NCBI GenBank assembly: GCA_036346375.1
Contig: CM070517.1
Coordinates: 16,781,161 to 16,845,160 of the forward strand
Length of the DNA stretch: 64,000 nucleotides
Reading direction: 5' to 3'
Source: Guadua angustifolia
Taxonomy: Eukaryota; Streptophyta; Magnoliopsida; Poales; Poaceae
Part shown: piece by piece, positions 1 through 11,599 of the stretch
How positions within the stretch are numbered: position 1 is the first letter of the stretch
Layout: each line of letters opens with the position of its first letter
Translations under genes and position numbers: made by a program
Notes under the pieces: generated by a model
Database searches by the model: none
What the model saw: only the letters and a program-made list of their open reading frames with translations
Told to the model about the DNA's origin: nothing

Positions 1-189
1 ATCACAGCATTGTACATGCTCTAATTAGGTACTGTTAGGTCATTTACGATTAGCCTCACCAACCGTTCCGTACACACTCAGGGTGAGCGCTCGACGTCGA
101 GCTCCACCAGGGCACCATGTTTGAGCAATGTTGTCTCATCCACTTACAGTGAAACGATAGCGATTTCTTGCATGTTATATTTAGAAGGT

Positions 190-720
190 CTAGATAAATT
201 CAATTCAAAATTTTCAGTTCGGAAAAACTCAACTTAAAATTTTCAACTTAGCAAAAATTAAATCAAAAAATTTTAACCTAGAAAGTTTCAACTTAGAAAG
301 TTTCAGCTTGAAAAAATAAAATTAGAAAATTTCTACTTGAAAATTTTTAGATTGGAAAGTTTCAAATTTAGAAAATTTTAACTTGGAAAGTTTCAACTCA
401 AAAAATTAAAAAAATCATAAATTAGAAAGTCTCAATTCAAAAGTTTTAAATCTAAAAAAATCAAGTTAGAAAGTTTCAATTCAAAAAATTTCAAATCGAA
501 AAGTTTCAACTCTAAAACTATCAATTCCAAAACTTTAGATCCGAAAAGTTTCAATTCAAAATCTTTTCATTTGGAAAGTGTTGATTTAAAATTCAACTCA
601 AAAAAATTTAAATCAAAAGTTTCAACAAAATTTAAACAAAAAATTTCAACTCAAAAAGTTTTGACACGAAAAGTTTTATCTCGGAAACCTTCAATTCAAA
701 ATAATTTGGTTTGAAAAGAT
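190..720. repeat. AT-rich degenerate short tandem repeat
   Basis: Variants of AAAGTTTCAACTTAGAAA and AAAATTTCAACTCAAAA recur every 15 to 30 bases over about 530 bp. The spacing and sequence are too irregular for a clean satellite. No reading frame or splice-like structure is visible. It looks like an old, diverged minisatellite or subterminal region of a mobile element. Confidence 0.6.
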
Positions 721-756
721 CCGATCCAATAAACTTAGGCACCTGATTTTAGCTTA

Positions 757-1034
757 GGCGTTGTTTTGTTTGGGCATTTTTCTACATCTTAAAACCAAAA
801 AAATCTAAGTCTAAACAAAGAGGTGATTTTTTTTCCAAAAGCCATAAGGGTCCATATAACTAAAAGGTAAAAATCACTTGAGAGGTGTTTTTTTTGCTTG
901 TTAAATGTTGATTTTATTTCAAATCAATGCCATTAATGTTAGGGTAAAATTACTCATATCTACCACATATTCTTACGCTAAAAAAATTAGCTTTAAGATA
1001 TAAACTAAAAGTACTAAGCCTAATCGAACAGACC
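757..1034. mobile_element. Tourist-like MITE with TTA duplication
   Basis: The left end GGCGTTGTTTTGTTTGGGC matches, imperfectly, the reverse complement of the right end (GGTCTGTTCGATTAGGC). Both ends are flanked by TTA (754-756 and 1035-1037). The 278-bp length, lack of coding capacity and TTA target duplication fit PIF/Harbinger-derived Tourist elements. The terminal repeats have diverged, so family assignment rests mainly on the TTA flanks. Confidence 0.55.
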
Positions 1035-1178
1035 TTAGTCTCCGTTGACAGTTTAAAAAAAAGAGCTTAGTCTCCATTGAAACTGCTGCTAAAGGCGAAG
1101 AATAACCCAACCGTCTTCCTTCCATTTTTTCAGTGGTCACTATTCCTTGGGAAGCTCGATCAGAATTCTAAATCGAGA

Positions 1179-1385
1179 ATTTTTTTTAAATAATATTATT
1201 TTTATTCAAATTTACAAAAATAATACGTCGAAAATAAAAATAACAAAACTACCCCTGTGTCGCTAGTCCATTTGGCGACAAAGGGTTTGTCGCCGTTTTA
1301 AATGGCGAAAACTCTCTGTTGCCAAATGGATTGGCGGCAGAGGCTTATCGCCTTCTATGTCGCCAAATGAAATGGCGACAGAGCG
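1179..1385 (+). repeat. Left terminal inverted repeat of the MULE
   Basis: An AT-rich outer part of about 90 bp, including AAAATAATACGTCGAAAAT, is followed by a row of GTCGCC / GGCGAC half-sites arranged as palindromes around short AT spacers. It pairs with 12,140-12,343. Such subterminal palindromes are plausible transposase binding sites; that role is inferred. Confidence 0.8.
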
Positions 1386-1534
1386 AACAGTCACTCTGTC
1401 GCTATTTCATTTGGCGACAAAGCGTATTGTTCTCTCTGTCATAAATGAAATGGCGACGAGATAGCATATCTCTTGCCCATGTGCTCTTCTTCTCCATTCG
1501 GCGAAGGAAGAGCACCGACAACAAGCGATCGTCT

Positions 1535-1662
1535 TGTGAGAGAGAGAGAAGAGAGGAGAGGAGAGGAAGAGAGGAAAGAGAAGAGGAAAAGAAAGGAGAG
1601 AGGGAGGAGGAAGAGAGGAGGAGGAAGGAGGAAGAAGAAGGAAGAGAGGAGAGGCAAAAATC
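1535..1662 (+). repeat. Polypurine GA-rich tract
   Basis: More than 120 bases of almost pure A/G on the + strand. Just downstream is CAGGTATGA, a good plant 5' splice site at about 1664. The tract probably lies in the untranslated leader of the MULE's first transcript. Short frames through it encode only Arg/Glu/Lys repeats and are not genes. Confidence 0.6.
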
Positions 1663-1963
1663 CAGGTATGATTTTTTTGTGTATTTTAGATGTAGATATA
1701 TAATGTAGTGATTAGATTAAATAGAATAGACTAGTTGCATATTTGATGACTTAGAGATCAATTTAATTAGCATTTTAGCGTAAATAGTGATCGACTAGAT
1801 GATTTAGGGCAAATGCAATTAGGGTTTTAGAGTAATAGATGAGTTATCGATTAGATGATTTGCAAGCGATTCAATTTTATTAGTTCTGCAGAGGAATATT
1901 TGTTGTCGATTTGTACATTTAGGGAAAATGTAATTAGATTGTAAATAACATTTCCATTGAGAC

Positions 1964-2510
1964 GACTAATTCATGAAGAATTTGTTTAAAATGACGATAT
2001 TTATCTGAGTTAGTTGTAAATAGAATATTTTTCCATCATATGGTAGTACATATGATGGAGAGTGTTATGAACTAAGTTCCTAATAATGTCATTTAGGCGA
2101 GTTATTCTACAAGCCGTTGAAAAGTCTTAAGTGAGTCTAGTTTTCTCTGTGACTAAATCATGAAGGTCATTTTTTGCGCGGCGATATTTGTACATAGAGT
2201 TAGTTATAAATAGAATATTTTCAGATTATGGTAGTACATATGATGGAAGTGTTTACTGAACTAATTTCCCTAATAATGTCATTTAGGCGAGTTATTCTAC
2301 AAGCCGTCGAAAAGTCTTAAGTGAGTCTAGTTTTCTCTGTGACTAATTCATGAAGAACATTTTTGCGATGGCGTTATTTATATCTGAGGTAGTTATAAAT
2401 AGAATATTTTTCCATATTATGGTAGTACATGTGGTGGAGAGTGTTTCTAAACTAGTTTGCGTAATAATGGCATTTAGACGAGAAGTTTGAAGGATAGCTG
2501 AAAAGGCTTA
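1964..2510 (+). repeat. Tandem repeat of about 187-190 bp, nearly three copies
   Basis: GACTAAWTCATGAAG recurs at 1964, 2151 and 2341. Between these points the same series of words repeats (a TATGGTAGTACAT segment, then TCATTTAGGCGAG, then GTGAGTCTAGTTTTC). The array lies in the intron-like stretch upstream of the transposase. No protein is encoded. The rest of 1,665-3,500 is AT-rich, mostly noncoding sequence with no recognisable gene. Confidence 0.75.
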
Positions 2511-3509
2511 AATGATCAGAAAATTGACATTATCGGGAATCGGATTTGAATTTAAGTTTGCGACTACACTGAACATGATTACTTATTCATTTTTCTGGCA
2601 TTATCAAAGGATGATCTTGGAAGTGTTTTAAAATTACATCCGCGATATTTCACTTTTATGTGCGATGTTTTTCACATAAATGAACATTAGTGACCTATAT
2701 TAAAATATTTTAAGATAGCCTATGTATGAATTATGGACGCAATTCTGGAACCAATGCAATTAGGTTTTTTGATTAATAATAGTTGTGGATAAGAATTTTA
2801 TGCAATACAGCGGTATGGATGAGCGAGTGAAATTTACAATATTCTCACGGAGAAGGGTTCCTCACATGGGTGTTGAAGGGTAGATCTAAGTCATTTTGCA
2901 AGTGTCGAAGCTAGCTTTATTACGTCGAGGAGATCGTTCATAGAGACGCGGTTATGAGATGGTTGTACCATATGTTTTCTCTGAGCAGTGAATTGCATGA
3001 TCTGAAGTTGTACCTGATTGGGTTCCCGGAGAATGGATTGCGTATTGGGAGTTAATGGAATTGAGAGGGTCGAAATCTTGGAGTTCAGTATGTAAAATTG
3101 CAATTGAGAAAGGATGGCCACTAGTATTGTTGGCGCAAGCATTTCAAAAGAGCAATAGTAGCAATCTGACGCTGCAGGAGGTTGTTGGTGAAGAACCGGA
3201 GGAAGTTGGAGAGAGCGTGATAGTAGAGGAGGCTTGTAAGGCATGATGAAGATTGAGGCGATCTGGTGCAAGGTGATGTAGGTGATGTCGCAATGGCGAG
3301 AGGTTCGGAAGCAATGGGTGTGGCGACGAGGGGAAAACAATGAGTCTTTGGTGCAAGAGATGGAAAGAGAGAGTCGAGTCTGCGGCTTTAAGTGATGAAG
3401 AAGGCGATGAAGAGCCATTCCTGCGAGTGGGATGAGTGTCCGTTCAACGGTGGTGATCAACAATGGCGAACATTTACGCAGGGAGTCGATGGGAATGAGT
3501 GAGGCAAGG

Positions 3510-5388
3510 TGTAATTTATAAGAATAAGAGTGAGGTTTAGGAAGCGATCCAAAGGCATAGGCGATGTCATTGCCTTGAGAACCTTCAAGGTTGCAAAGTC
3601 CGATCAGCGGGTGTATGATGTCATATGCCAGACAGAGGGTTGTCCGTGGCGTGTCCATGCATACCAGCCTAAGTGGGACACCATCTGGAGGTGTTCCATA
3701 GTCGTCCCACACACATGCGTGCTAACGGAGTCCACGCAGTCCCACAGGAACTTGTCATCAAGCTTTGTTGCCAATGCAATGTACGAAGAGATTGTGGGTA
3801 ATCTGAATTTGGAGCCACGTGCCATAATACTCGCAATACAACAGAGGTTCTGATTACACCATAAGCTCTGCGAAGGCATGGAAACAAAGCGAAGGCATTG
3901 GAAACTAGGTTCGGCACGTACGAAGACTCCTACCAGAACTTGCCAGGTTTGCTTCAGGTGATAAAAGAAAGAAATCCTGGAACTTATGTGGACATTTGTG
4001 AGATTCCATCTGAGCGCTTCCCTAGAAATATGGTTTTGAAGCGAGCATTCTTTGCTTTCGGTGCATGCATCAACGCGTTTCGGCATTGCCGTCCGTTGTT
4101 GTGCGTGAATGGAACATTTCTGACTGGTAAATACAAAGGCCAGATTTTGACTGCCATAGGAGTGGGCGGTAACAATCGAGTTCTTCTGTGGCGCTTGCAT
4201 TAAGTGGAGGTGAGAACACGGACAAGCGCTTCGGTTCCTCTGGAATGTCAAAATTTGGTGTTGTCGATCGGCGACCTAGAGTTTGTGTCATACGATCGGC
4301 ATCTGAGCTTTTGAGGGCAATTGTTCGATTCTGACAAAGGTGTGGAAGAGGCTCATCCATGGCATGATCTCCGTAGTAGGTGGTGCAAGCGCCACATGGG
4401 TGCTAACTTCTATAAGCAGTTCAGGAACAAGGAGCTAACAAAACTTTTCAAGAGGCTTTGCGACCAGAACCAACAGAGAAAATTTGATGCACTCTAGAAG
4501 AAATTGGACGCCCTAACATCGAGGCACACAGCGGAGGCAGCGAAGAGGGCAGCCCGACCTGAGGAGGCCCGGTCGCGCTCGAGGTTACCCACCGACCCTC
4601 CACAGTTGGTCCGAAGGAATGGTAGAGCCACAAAATGCTTCTCCAAATGGATAGAGCATGAGCCGAGGGAGAAATGGGCTCTGCTCTACGACACTGATGG
4701 TGCGAGGTATGGGGTCATGACAACAAATCTTGCGGAGGTTGAGACCCCTTCCCTTGGTTGCTATAGTGGAAGGTGTTCTTCGTGGCATCACGAAGTACTT
4801 CGTCGATCGTCATTCAAGGGCGTTCGCGCGTATGAACGATCCTGCTGCGAAGTATTCGGAGATGATCTCTGCATACATGGAAGACAAAGGCAAGAAGGGG
4901 GAGATGCACGCAGCAATGAAGATGGGCACGAGGGAGCTTCGCTTCGAGGTGCTGTGCAAAGAGAAGGCCGGTCGTGGGACGAACCGATGAAAGGTCGCTC
5001 ACGAATGCATCATACACAAGCAAACTTGTATGCACTGTAACAAGCCTCTCTTATTCGTAGGCCATGCTCCCATGTCATGGCTGCTTGCTCGGCGATTCGT
5101 ATGGATCGGTATATTCTGTCCCAATTCTTGATGAAGGAAGCATGGGCTGCAACTTGGGGTGCGAAATGTCACGGTTTCCTAGTTGTGGGTTTATTCACGG
5201 GCATCACGGATGGGAGGACACCGCTGGGTTCGAGATATCAACGAGCTCAAGGGAGTAGGGCGAAGGCAAACCCGGTATATAAGGAGCGATATGGATCTTT
5301 GCTTGAGAGTGGTCGTCGCGTAAAAAATGTTAGGTTTGCAAGGAGGCGGGCACACTTTCAAGAATTGCCCGAATGTCTGAGGCCGTGA
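3510..5388 (+). pseudogene. MuDR-family MULE transposase (decayed)
   Basis: Pieces of one MULE transposase lie in order but in different frames. An N-terminal DNA-binding region (about 3,519-3,850) contains CQTEGCPWRVHAY and VPHTC. The start of the DDE transposase core (3,898-4,200) contains LLCVNGTFLTGKYKG. The C-terminal core (4,504-4,990) contains EKWALLYDTDGARYG. A SWIM-type zinc finger follows around 5,020-5,090 (CSHVMAAC), then a broken CCHC knuckle at about 5,330-5,375. The first catalytic Asp of the usual DGTF motif reads Asn (AAT at 4,108-4,110). Internal stops (for example in KSEV*EAIQRH near 3,530) and shifts near 3,540, 4,200 and 4,735 show that it cannot make full-length protein as written. 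In MULEs this enzyme cuts and joins element ends in the nucleus. Confidence 0.85.
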
Positions 5389-5662
5389 AGTGTTGTGTAG
5401 CCTTTACGTAATAAATTGTAGCCTTTCAATGCCTTTGCAAAATTTTAGTTTGTTGCATCCCATTTATGCGTGCAAGGAAAACATGTACTATGTATGTTCT
5501 CGTCTTGAATTAAATTCGTAATTATTCTATTCTTAATTGTTGTTTTCAGATTTATTGCATTACGTATTTATTGTATTCGATTTATTGTATTCGTATTTAT
5601 TGTATTTCTAATTATTCTATTAATAATGATTTGCACTAACATGACCTTATTTATTTGCAGGT

Positions 5663-8290
5663 ATGGCGGGCGTGCGGTAGTACGAGTTGATCGACCCGGT
5701 GGTCGATCAGACTCACCGGAGCCGCTTAGCGACCTTGCCCCCACAGGATGGGGCGGCGATCGAGCTTGGCGCCTTTATTACTTGCACTCCCATGAGGGCA
5801 TGGCGTGTCGATCGCGATAGTTACCGAGGTTAGTTCGGTTTAAATGCAATGTAGTACTCTGTATTGGGCATGTCTTTGCAATTATAAGCTGTCATTTTGG
5901 TTTCGAGTTGAGAGCGGTGGCCTACTACTGTCGCTGGATGGTGGAAGCGGCAGTGGCCGACGCAATGGGACCGAGCGGGTAAGTCCAGGAGGTTCCCGTA
6001 CGACATGAGATTGCTCATGGCTCTAGTGGACCGTTGGCGACCGGAGACCCACACCTTTCACCTCCCTTGCGGTGAGATGGCTCCGACACTAGAGGACGTG
6101 AGCTACCTCTTGGAGTCCGCCTGCTCGGGGATGCGATGGTTCTGCGACGCCGACCCGAAATGTGACGGATATCCTCCACCGGTTCGAGGGCGTGCTACCA
6201 CCGGAGGCCGGGCAGACTCCTTTCTCGCATCCGCACGGTCCGACGCAGAGTTGGCTTTTGCAGTTCTACGTAAGTGTTATATTTCCCTCTTGATATGTGA
6301 TTTTCATTCCAATTAACCAACTAATAATTATTTTCTGCAGCTCGAGAGGATGGCACCTGGAGCTGCAGACTACGTCGTCGCCCGACACTTCGAGGCGTAC
6401 CTCTTGTGGCTGTTCGGGTGGGTCCTCTTCTGCTCGTCCCACGGTGAAAGCGTCGACAGACACCTGATTCAGTTTGCGAGGACGATCGCCGACGCAGAGA
6501 TAGAAGAGATCCCGCAGCTGGCTTGGGGACCTGCGGTACTAGCTGTGACGTATCGGGCCCTGTGCGTCGGGTGTCGTCGCACAGCAGACTCGTCGACTCT
6601 TACCGGCTGCCCTCTGCTACTCCAGCTGTGGTCGTTCGAGAGGTTCCAGATTGGACGACCACAGATGGACCTGTCTCCTTACGGTGCAGGTTTCTACGGG
6701 CCCCCCGACGATGAGGTTGATCGTCCCACGATGGGGACATTGTGGTGTCGACGACGGGTCAGTATAATAAAACTTAGATTCCCTTTCTTTTTTTAGTGTG
6801 CACGTGTTAATTCAACGTTTACGTCTCTTGTTTTTTTGCAGCCGACATTCACTCCGGTTACGTCGCACGCTTCGTACCCTGAGTACATAGCGATGTTTGA
6901 CCAACTCACGGATGACCGCGTCATTTGGTGCCCCTACCTTCCTGAGCTTGTCGAGGCACGCGCACCGCACGGCCTCTCGCTGCAGTGCACTGCGGACGCC
7001 GCGTACTGGTTGACACGACGTCACCTGGTGTTCGACATCCACGTCGAGACGTACACCTTGCACTGCGTTTTGAGGCAGTTCGGTCTGCGGCAGGCCTTCC
7101 CAGTCCCCACCGGCGACGTCGTCCCGGAGTCGGTGCACTCGTACGTGTTTCGCCACTACCTTTTGTCTACTAGCATCAATCGTATGTCTTTGGGTGTCTT
7201 GGAGATTACGTTGCGATTTCTTTGTTTGCGGCGGAACCACGAAAGGGTATATTGGCACCTGAGTGGGCGTGCGCGCATGGTACCTCATGCGGTGCGATGG
7301 CGCGACTCTTCCGGCGTGGTCGATGAGGCGCCCCTACAACCACGACACGTCGACGCATATATCGATTAGTACGGCCGCGCTGCAGCGTTCGAGTCATCAC
7401 GTGTCGTCGAGTCGCCTCCTGAACCACGAGCCCTCTATGAACCGTACCCCACGGCCGGACTACGCTTTTCACCGCTCGGTACGTACTTCTTTGCATTTTT
7501 TATGCAATGTGACGTCTTCAAAATTGTGTTAGCTAACTAGTCTCCTAACGTCTCACGCAGAGCGACTTTGGCGAGGAGGCACACGAGGCGGCGACCGTCC
7601 CTCCTAGGCGATTGGTACCACCCAGCGGCAGAGGTGACACCGGGCGACCTCAGGAGGCGTTACACGTATCACGGACTTGACCTCCCATATCGTAAGGCTC
7701 ATGTCGTGCAGGCGCCCTAGGCCGGACGACATGGCACAGGCCCCTCCTCGGTCGTCCACTGTATGGGGTCGATCCGCGCCTGCGAACGCGCCTCACAGAA
7801 GCGTGGTGGGGCTCCGGTGGTATGGTGCCCGACGCCGGCCCTCACGACCACGCTTCCTCCCGACGTTGCTAGGGGCTCCAGCTGGTACGGTGCCGCGGTA
7901 CCGGTCCCCATGACGGCAGGTAAATCCTTTTGTCGATCGACTAATATATTATATTCTTCATAATTAGTACTGTTCTAACTTGAAAATTTTGTCAACAGTG
8001 ACCGACCTAGCACCTGACGAGAGTGCGAGCGTCTATGGGGAGTTCACCCCACTCCGCGATGAGGACTACGCCTGGATCCTCGGTCAGGACCAGCCAGATC
8101 CACAGTGTAGTCTCGGACGATCCACAGCTCCCGACGCCTTTGCCTGTTGAGAGTCTGAGTCGACGGACGTCTCACTTCTCTCGACGGCACCAGTAGCAGC
8201 AAGCTAAGAGTACTAAATGGGCGGCCTGACCAGCTCACATATCCATCTGGACATGTGCAGCGTCGTAGGAGGCCTGGGGCCACGCGAGGA
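5663..8290 (+). pseudogene. Plant mobile domain (PMD) protein, MULE-borne, decayed
   Basis: The PMD fold characteristic of the MAIN/MAIL1 family is spread over several exons. An N-terminal block (from 5,663; ELIDPVVDQTHRSRLATL after an in-frame TAG) is followed by LVDRWRPETHTFHLPCGEM at about 6,020-6,080. After a frameshift near 6,170 comes PEAGQTPFSHPHGPTQSW, ending at a GT donor near 6,270. The next exon, 6,341 to about 6,757, has DYVVARHFEAYLLWLFGW and GCPLLLQLWSFERF. A further exon, 6,841 to about 7,180, has LVFDIHVETYTLHCVLRQFG. Degenerate C-terminal material runs to about 8.29 kb. GT-AG introns are visible at about 6,270-6,340 and 6,757-6,840. Nuclear PMD proteins act in gene silencing and genome stability; the transposon-borne members have no established function. 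The frameshifts make it a pseudogene unless they are sequencing errors. Confidence 0.85.
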
Positions 8291-8439
8291 GTAGCGCCGT
8301 GTAGGGGACCCAGCTAGCTCTTTTATTTACTATAGTTTGTACTTTTGTACCTTATATATTAATCGGTTATGTTATTTACTTTTGTTAAATTCAGTGCTAT
8401 TAAAATATCAACTTTTGCATTAAGTAATACCATGAACTA

Positions 8440-8740
8440 TCGGACCGTCGGACAACACCGCCTTGAGTTTTCGGTAGCGATGTGACTACTCATTGCTAGC
8501 GGCTTTACGGTGACACGACAACACACGCATAGCGGCTTTTTGGTAGCGATGTGACTACTCATTGCTAGCGGCTTTACCAGTGACCGACAACACACGCATA
8601 GCGGCTTTTCGGTCGATGTGACTACTCCTCGCTAGCGGCTTTATCGGTGACCACGACAACACACGACGGCTTTTTTCAGCGATGTGACTACTCGCTGCTA
8701 GCAGCTTTATCAGGCTGACACAACAACACGCCATGACACC
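8440..8740 (+). repeat. Tandem repeat of about 67 bp, four to five copies
   Basis: TGTGACTACTC recurs at about 8,481, 8,550, 8,617 and 8,683. Between the copies lie CTAGCGGCTTTA and ACAACACACG, giving a 66-69 bp period. It starts just after the PMD pseudogene and grades into looser repeats (CATTCGGC, CTGCAGACC) up to about 8,930. It is noncoding. Confidence 0.75.
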
Positions 8741-8944
8741 CACTGTGCTTTTCAAGACTGAAATGACAACACGCTGCAGACCCATTCGGCATAGGACACC
8801 CATTCGGCTTTCGACAGCAGGCTACTTTCAGCTTTCTCAAAGTGATTCGATAATACTCTGCAGACCACCAAGCGACACAGCACTACCCATCTCAGGTCGA
8901 CAGAGGGTGACGTCGTCGCGACTTTTCGGTGAGGGTGACACATC

Positions 8945-9145
8945 GTGCAGCCTTTGACAGAGGGTGACAGGTCGTGCAGCTTTTCTCATAAGGTTTGAGG
9001 TCGTGCAGCTTTGATGATGAGTGACACGTCGTGCGGCTTTTCTCAAAGGGTGACAAGTCATGCAGCTTTTCTTAGAAAGTGACATGTCATGCAGCTTTGA
9101 TGATGGGTGACACGTCATGCAGCTTTTCACAGAGGATGCCAGGCC
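8945..9145 (+). repeat. Tandem repeat of about 29 bp, seven copies, upstream of a TATA box
   Basis: TGACACGTCGTGCAGCTTTT-like units start near 8,945, 8,974, 9,003, 9,031, 9,060, 9,089 and 9,118. Each contains GTCRTGCAGCTTT, followed alternately by TCTCAAAGG or GATGATGAG. The array ends about 50 bp before a TATA box, so it sits where a promoter enhancer would. Confidence 0.75.
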
Positions 9146-9194
9146 ATCAAAATGGACAAGTGTTGTAATTGTGTGGAGTAACCCTCACCACCAC

Positions 9195-9201
9195 TATAAA
9201 A
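9195..9201 (+). promoter_or_regulatory. TATA box of the MULE's third gene
   Basis: CTATAAAAG lies about 80 bp upstream of the first ATG (9,275) and follows directly on the 29-bp repeat array. Transcription would be expected to start near 9,225-9,235, in the AC-rich segment that follows. This is inferred from position and sequence. Confidence 0.45.
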
Positions 9202-9274
9202 GCGGTAGAGGGTAGACATCCAACACACCAAACCAAAGAATAAGCGTCGGTGAATCTACACAAATTAGGGCACA

Positions 9275-10010
9275 ATGTCATTCTCTGTCGCCTCTTGACA
9301 GCGAAGTCATCCCGCCGAATATCCGGATGCCGATGGCGTCGGCGCCCTAGTTCTGCGGAGTTGCCCGACCCAAATCATTTGCAACCTACGGCGAAGATGA
9401 TGCAATCTACCCATGGAGAGCGGCAATTTGCCGGGCTCACTCTTTGTTGTGCGCACCTACAAAGGTAAACCTCTTGGTGTCCACACAATCTGAGGTAATA
9501 CTACTATTTCATGCATCGTTCTTTCTTTTCTCGGCCAAGGACGGTGTTGCCGTCCAATGGATCGGCGGGCGGAACGATGTGACTACAATTTCTCTCCAAG
9601 CGCCACGCGCCTACCCCGCTTCACCCGAGAACTTCACGGTGGGAGGCCGCCAGATATGTCCCTTTTCTAGATCGACCCGAGCTTAGGGCGGTGGGCAAGG
9701 GCCAACCAATCGATGAGTTTCATGCGACATACTCATGTTAAACTCACAAAGTAGTAGTTCTAAACCAGTTCATCGCACACATGAGTTCAAAAGGAAACTT
9801 GCGAATTCACTCAAGTCAAAGGAGAAACCTCCTCGGGGCCACAAAGCCCGACTTTTGTGAACATGGCTGCGGCGATGGTTGATACCGCCACGATGATCTA
9901 GCGGACGAGAGATTCTCTGGGGTGCCCTTGGCGAGGATGAATGGTGCGGCTACTTCAACTGGGTGGACCCGAGGCGTACCACCCACATCTCAAACTTCTG
10001 TATGGGATAG
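9275..10010 (+). pseudogene. GRF-type zinc finger protein, MULE-borne, decayed
   Basis: A leader and ATG at 9,275 open a short frame that stops after seven codons (MSFSVAS). Coding-like sequence then continues in shifted frames to a GT donor near 9,466. At 9,850-9,970 a GRF zinc finger is recognisable in two frames: CEHGCGDG, and one base out of frame GEDEWCGYFNWVDPR. GRF fingers bind single-stranded nucleic acid in known proteins and are common in plant transposon-borne genes. The split across frames means no intact finger is made from this sequence. The extent beyond 10 kb is uncertain. Confidence 0.55.
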
Positions 10011-10813
10011 CTGGGGAGCAACCCTCTCAGTGGTGCCACTACCTGTAAAGCTGACCGGACCAGTGCGCCTAAGGTGTTATTCAGCGACCAGCGGGCATCT
10101 TGCATTGGTTGTAGGGCACGCTTAGGTTGTCAGGATAAGCCCAACACACACCTCTGCACCATATAGTGGAGTCACGAGCGAAATAGAGCGGCGTCTCGCA
10201 TGTCTCATGGCAGCCAACACACGAGAGGTGCAAGAGGTTCCTCCTCTCGAAGAAGAAGGGACAAGGGAAGCGGTAGTAGAGGTCCGCACCACGCAACAAA
10301 TCCTTGGCGTTCTTGAGACCATCCGGGGAACGGGTGGTATTAACATAGGGGACGCCGGGAATCGGGATGACATGCCCATATGGGAGGGCAGAAATCCACA
10401 TAAAAAAGACTAAAAAATTATGTCTTATACACTCGAGACGTACGGTATAGGACACCCATTCGGCGACAGCTGGGCGCACTTTGGATCCCCATGGAGTTCT
10501 TTCATAGTAGGGATTGAGCGGTGTCCGATGACAAATCGCAAATTTAACACGGGTCAGGTAATATGCAGAAAATATGGGACATCATTCTGGCTGTACCAAG
10601 ATAGGCGGAACGATCATTTGTTCCACCATGACAAACAGTGCTTTCGTTAGTTAGTTCGTCAAGCAATTTCATCACTGTTGTAATGCCCTTGTAATATAAT
10701 CTAATCTATTGCTTATTTTATCATCTGAACTTTCGGTGTATGTTCCCTTATATATGTTCAACAAATAATTTAAGTGCTTCGTGAGAACTATTCATAACAT
10801 GAGTTGTTGTCGA
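10011..10813. other. MULE interior with no recognised gene
   Basis: Moderately GC-rich sequence with several short overlapping frames on both strands. A 76-codon frame on the + strand (10,420-10,650) has balanced composition, including WAHFGSPWSSFIVG, but matches no family I recognise. It may be the remnant 3' part of the GRF gene. Confidence 0.4.
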
Positions 10814-11056
10814 CTATAAAATTTTAGAATTTTTTGTCCATGGTTATGATGCATCACTAATGTTCCCATAAAATTTTTATCAAGCTTTATAAATTTTTAA
10901 AAATTCAGACAGTGCTACTGTCTGAATTTTGCTCTATCGGACACTAGCACTGTCTGAATTTTTAAAAATTCATAGAGCATGATCATTATATGAAAATTTT
11001 ATGGGAACATTAGTGATGCATCATAACCATGGACAAAAAATTTTAAAATTTTCTAA
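10814..11056. repeat. 240-bp near-perfect palindrome (foldback or MITE)
   Basis: The left arm (10,814 to about 10,917) and right arm (about 10,944-11,056) are reverse complements over most of their length. Shared words include GTCCATGGTTATGATGCATC and AAATTTTTAAAAATTCAGAC. The loop is only about 25 bp. No target duplication was resolved. It is probably a small foldback element inserted in the MULE. Confidence 0.75.
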
Positions 11057-11305
11057 CGTGGTTTGTTTTATTTTTCATTCGATTCAAACTTGTCGGCCAG
11101 CGTTTTATCACGATAGTTGTATTGTTTGAATTTTAAAAACTTCTTCAGACCTTAAAATCATTTGAAATTTCTATGGTAATATCACTGATTTATCAGGAAC
11201 CTCCACAAAAAATTTCAAAATTTTTTGACGTCGTTAGAGTCCTATTTTATTTTTATACGTGGTCGCTGATTCTACCCGGGAGGGGGGTCTTAAACGGATT
11301 TTAGT

Positions 11306-11412
11306 ATTCCGGGTATGGGGGCCCCACCCCATACCCGGAATTTGAAATTCCGGTTAAGGCATACCAGGATTTTGAAATTCCGGGTATGGGGTGGGGCCCC
11401 CATACCCAGAAT
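11306..11412. repeat. GC-rich double palindrome
   Basis: The unit at 11,306-11,341 (CCGGGTATGGGGGCCCCACC...) is itself palindromic. It recurs as its inverted complement at 11,377-11,412. The two units are separated by a CCGGTTAAGG spacer that also repeats downstream. The segment could extrude as a strong hairpin and stands out sharply from its AT-rich surroundings. Confidence 0.7.
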
Positions 11413-11599
11413 TTGAAATTCCGGTTAAGGATTAGCCGGATTTTGAGGTTCGGGTATGGTTAAGCGGATTTTGATTAGGGTAAAATTTGGGTTTTTGTAA
11501 ATCATAAATATATTGTATTGATTTGTAATTACAGACCGTAATTTGTACTGTATTTCAAATTTGCCGAAATTTAATCTCGAATTTTTACACGGTGGACTA

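Noticed and set aside
2891..3712. 273-codon open frame on the - strand
   Set aside because: It overlaps the + strand MULE transposase start, has no domain and reflects stop-poor antisense sequence.
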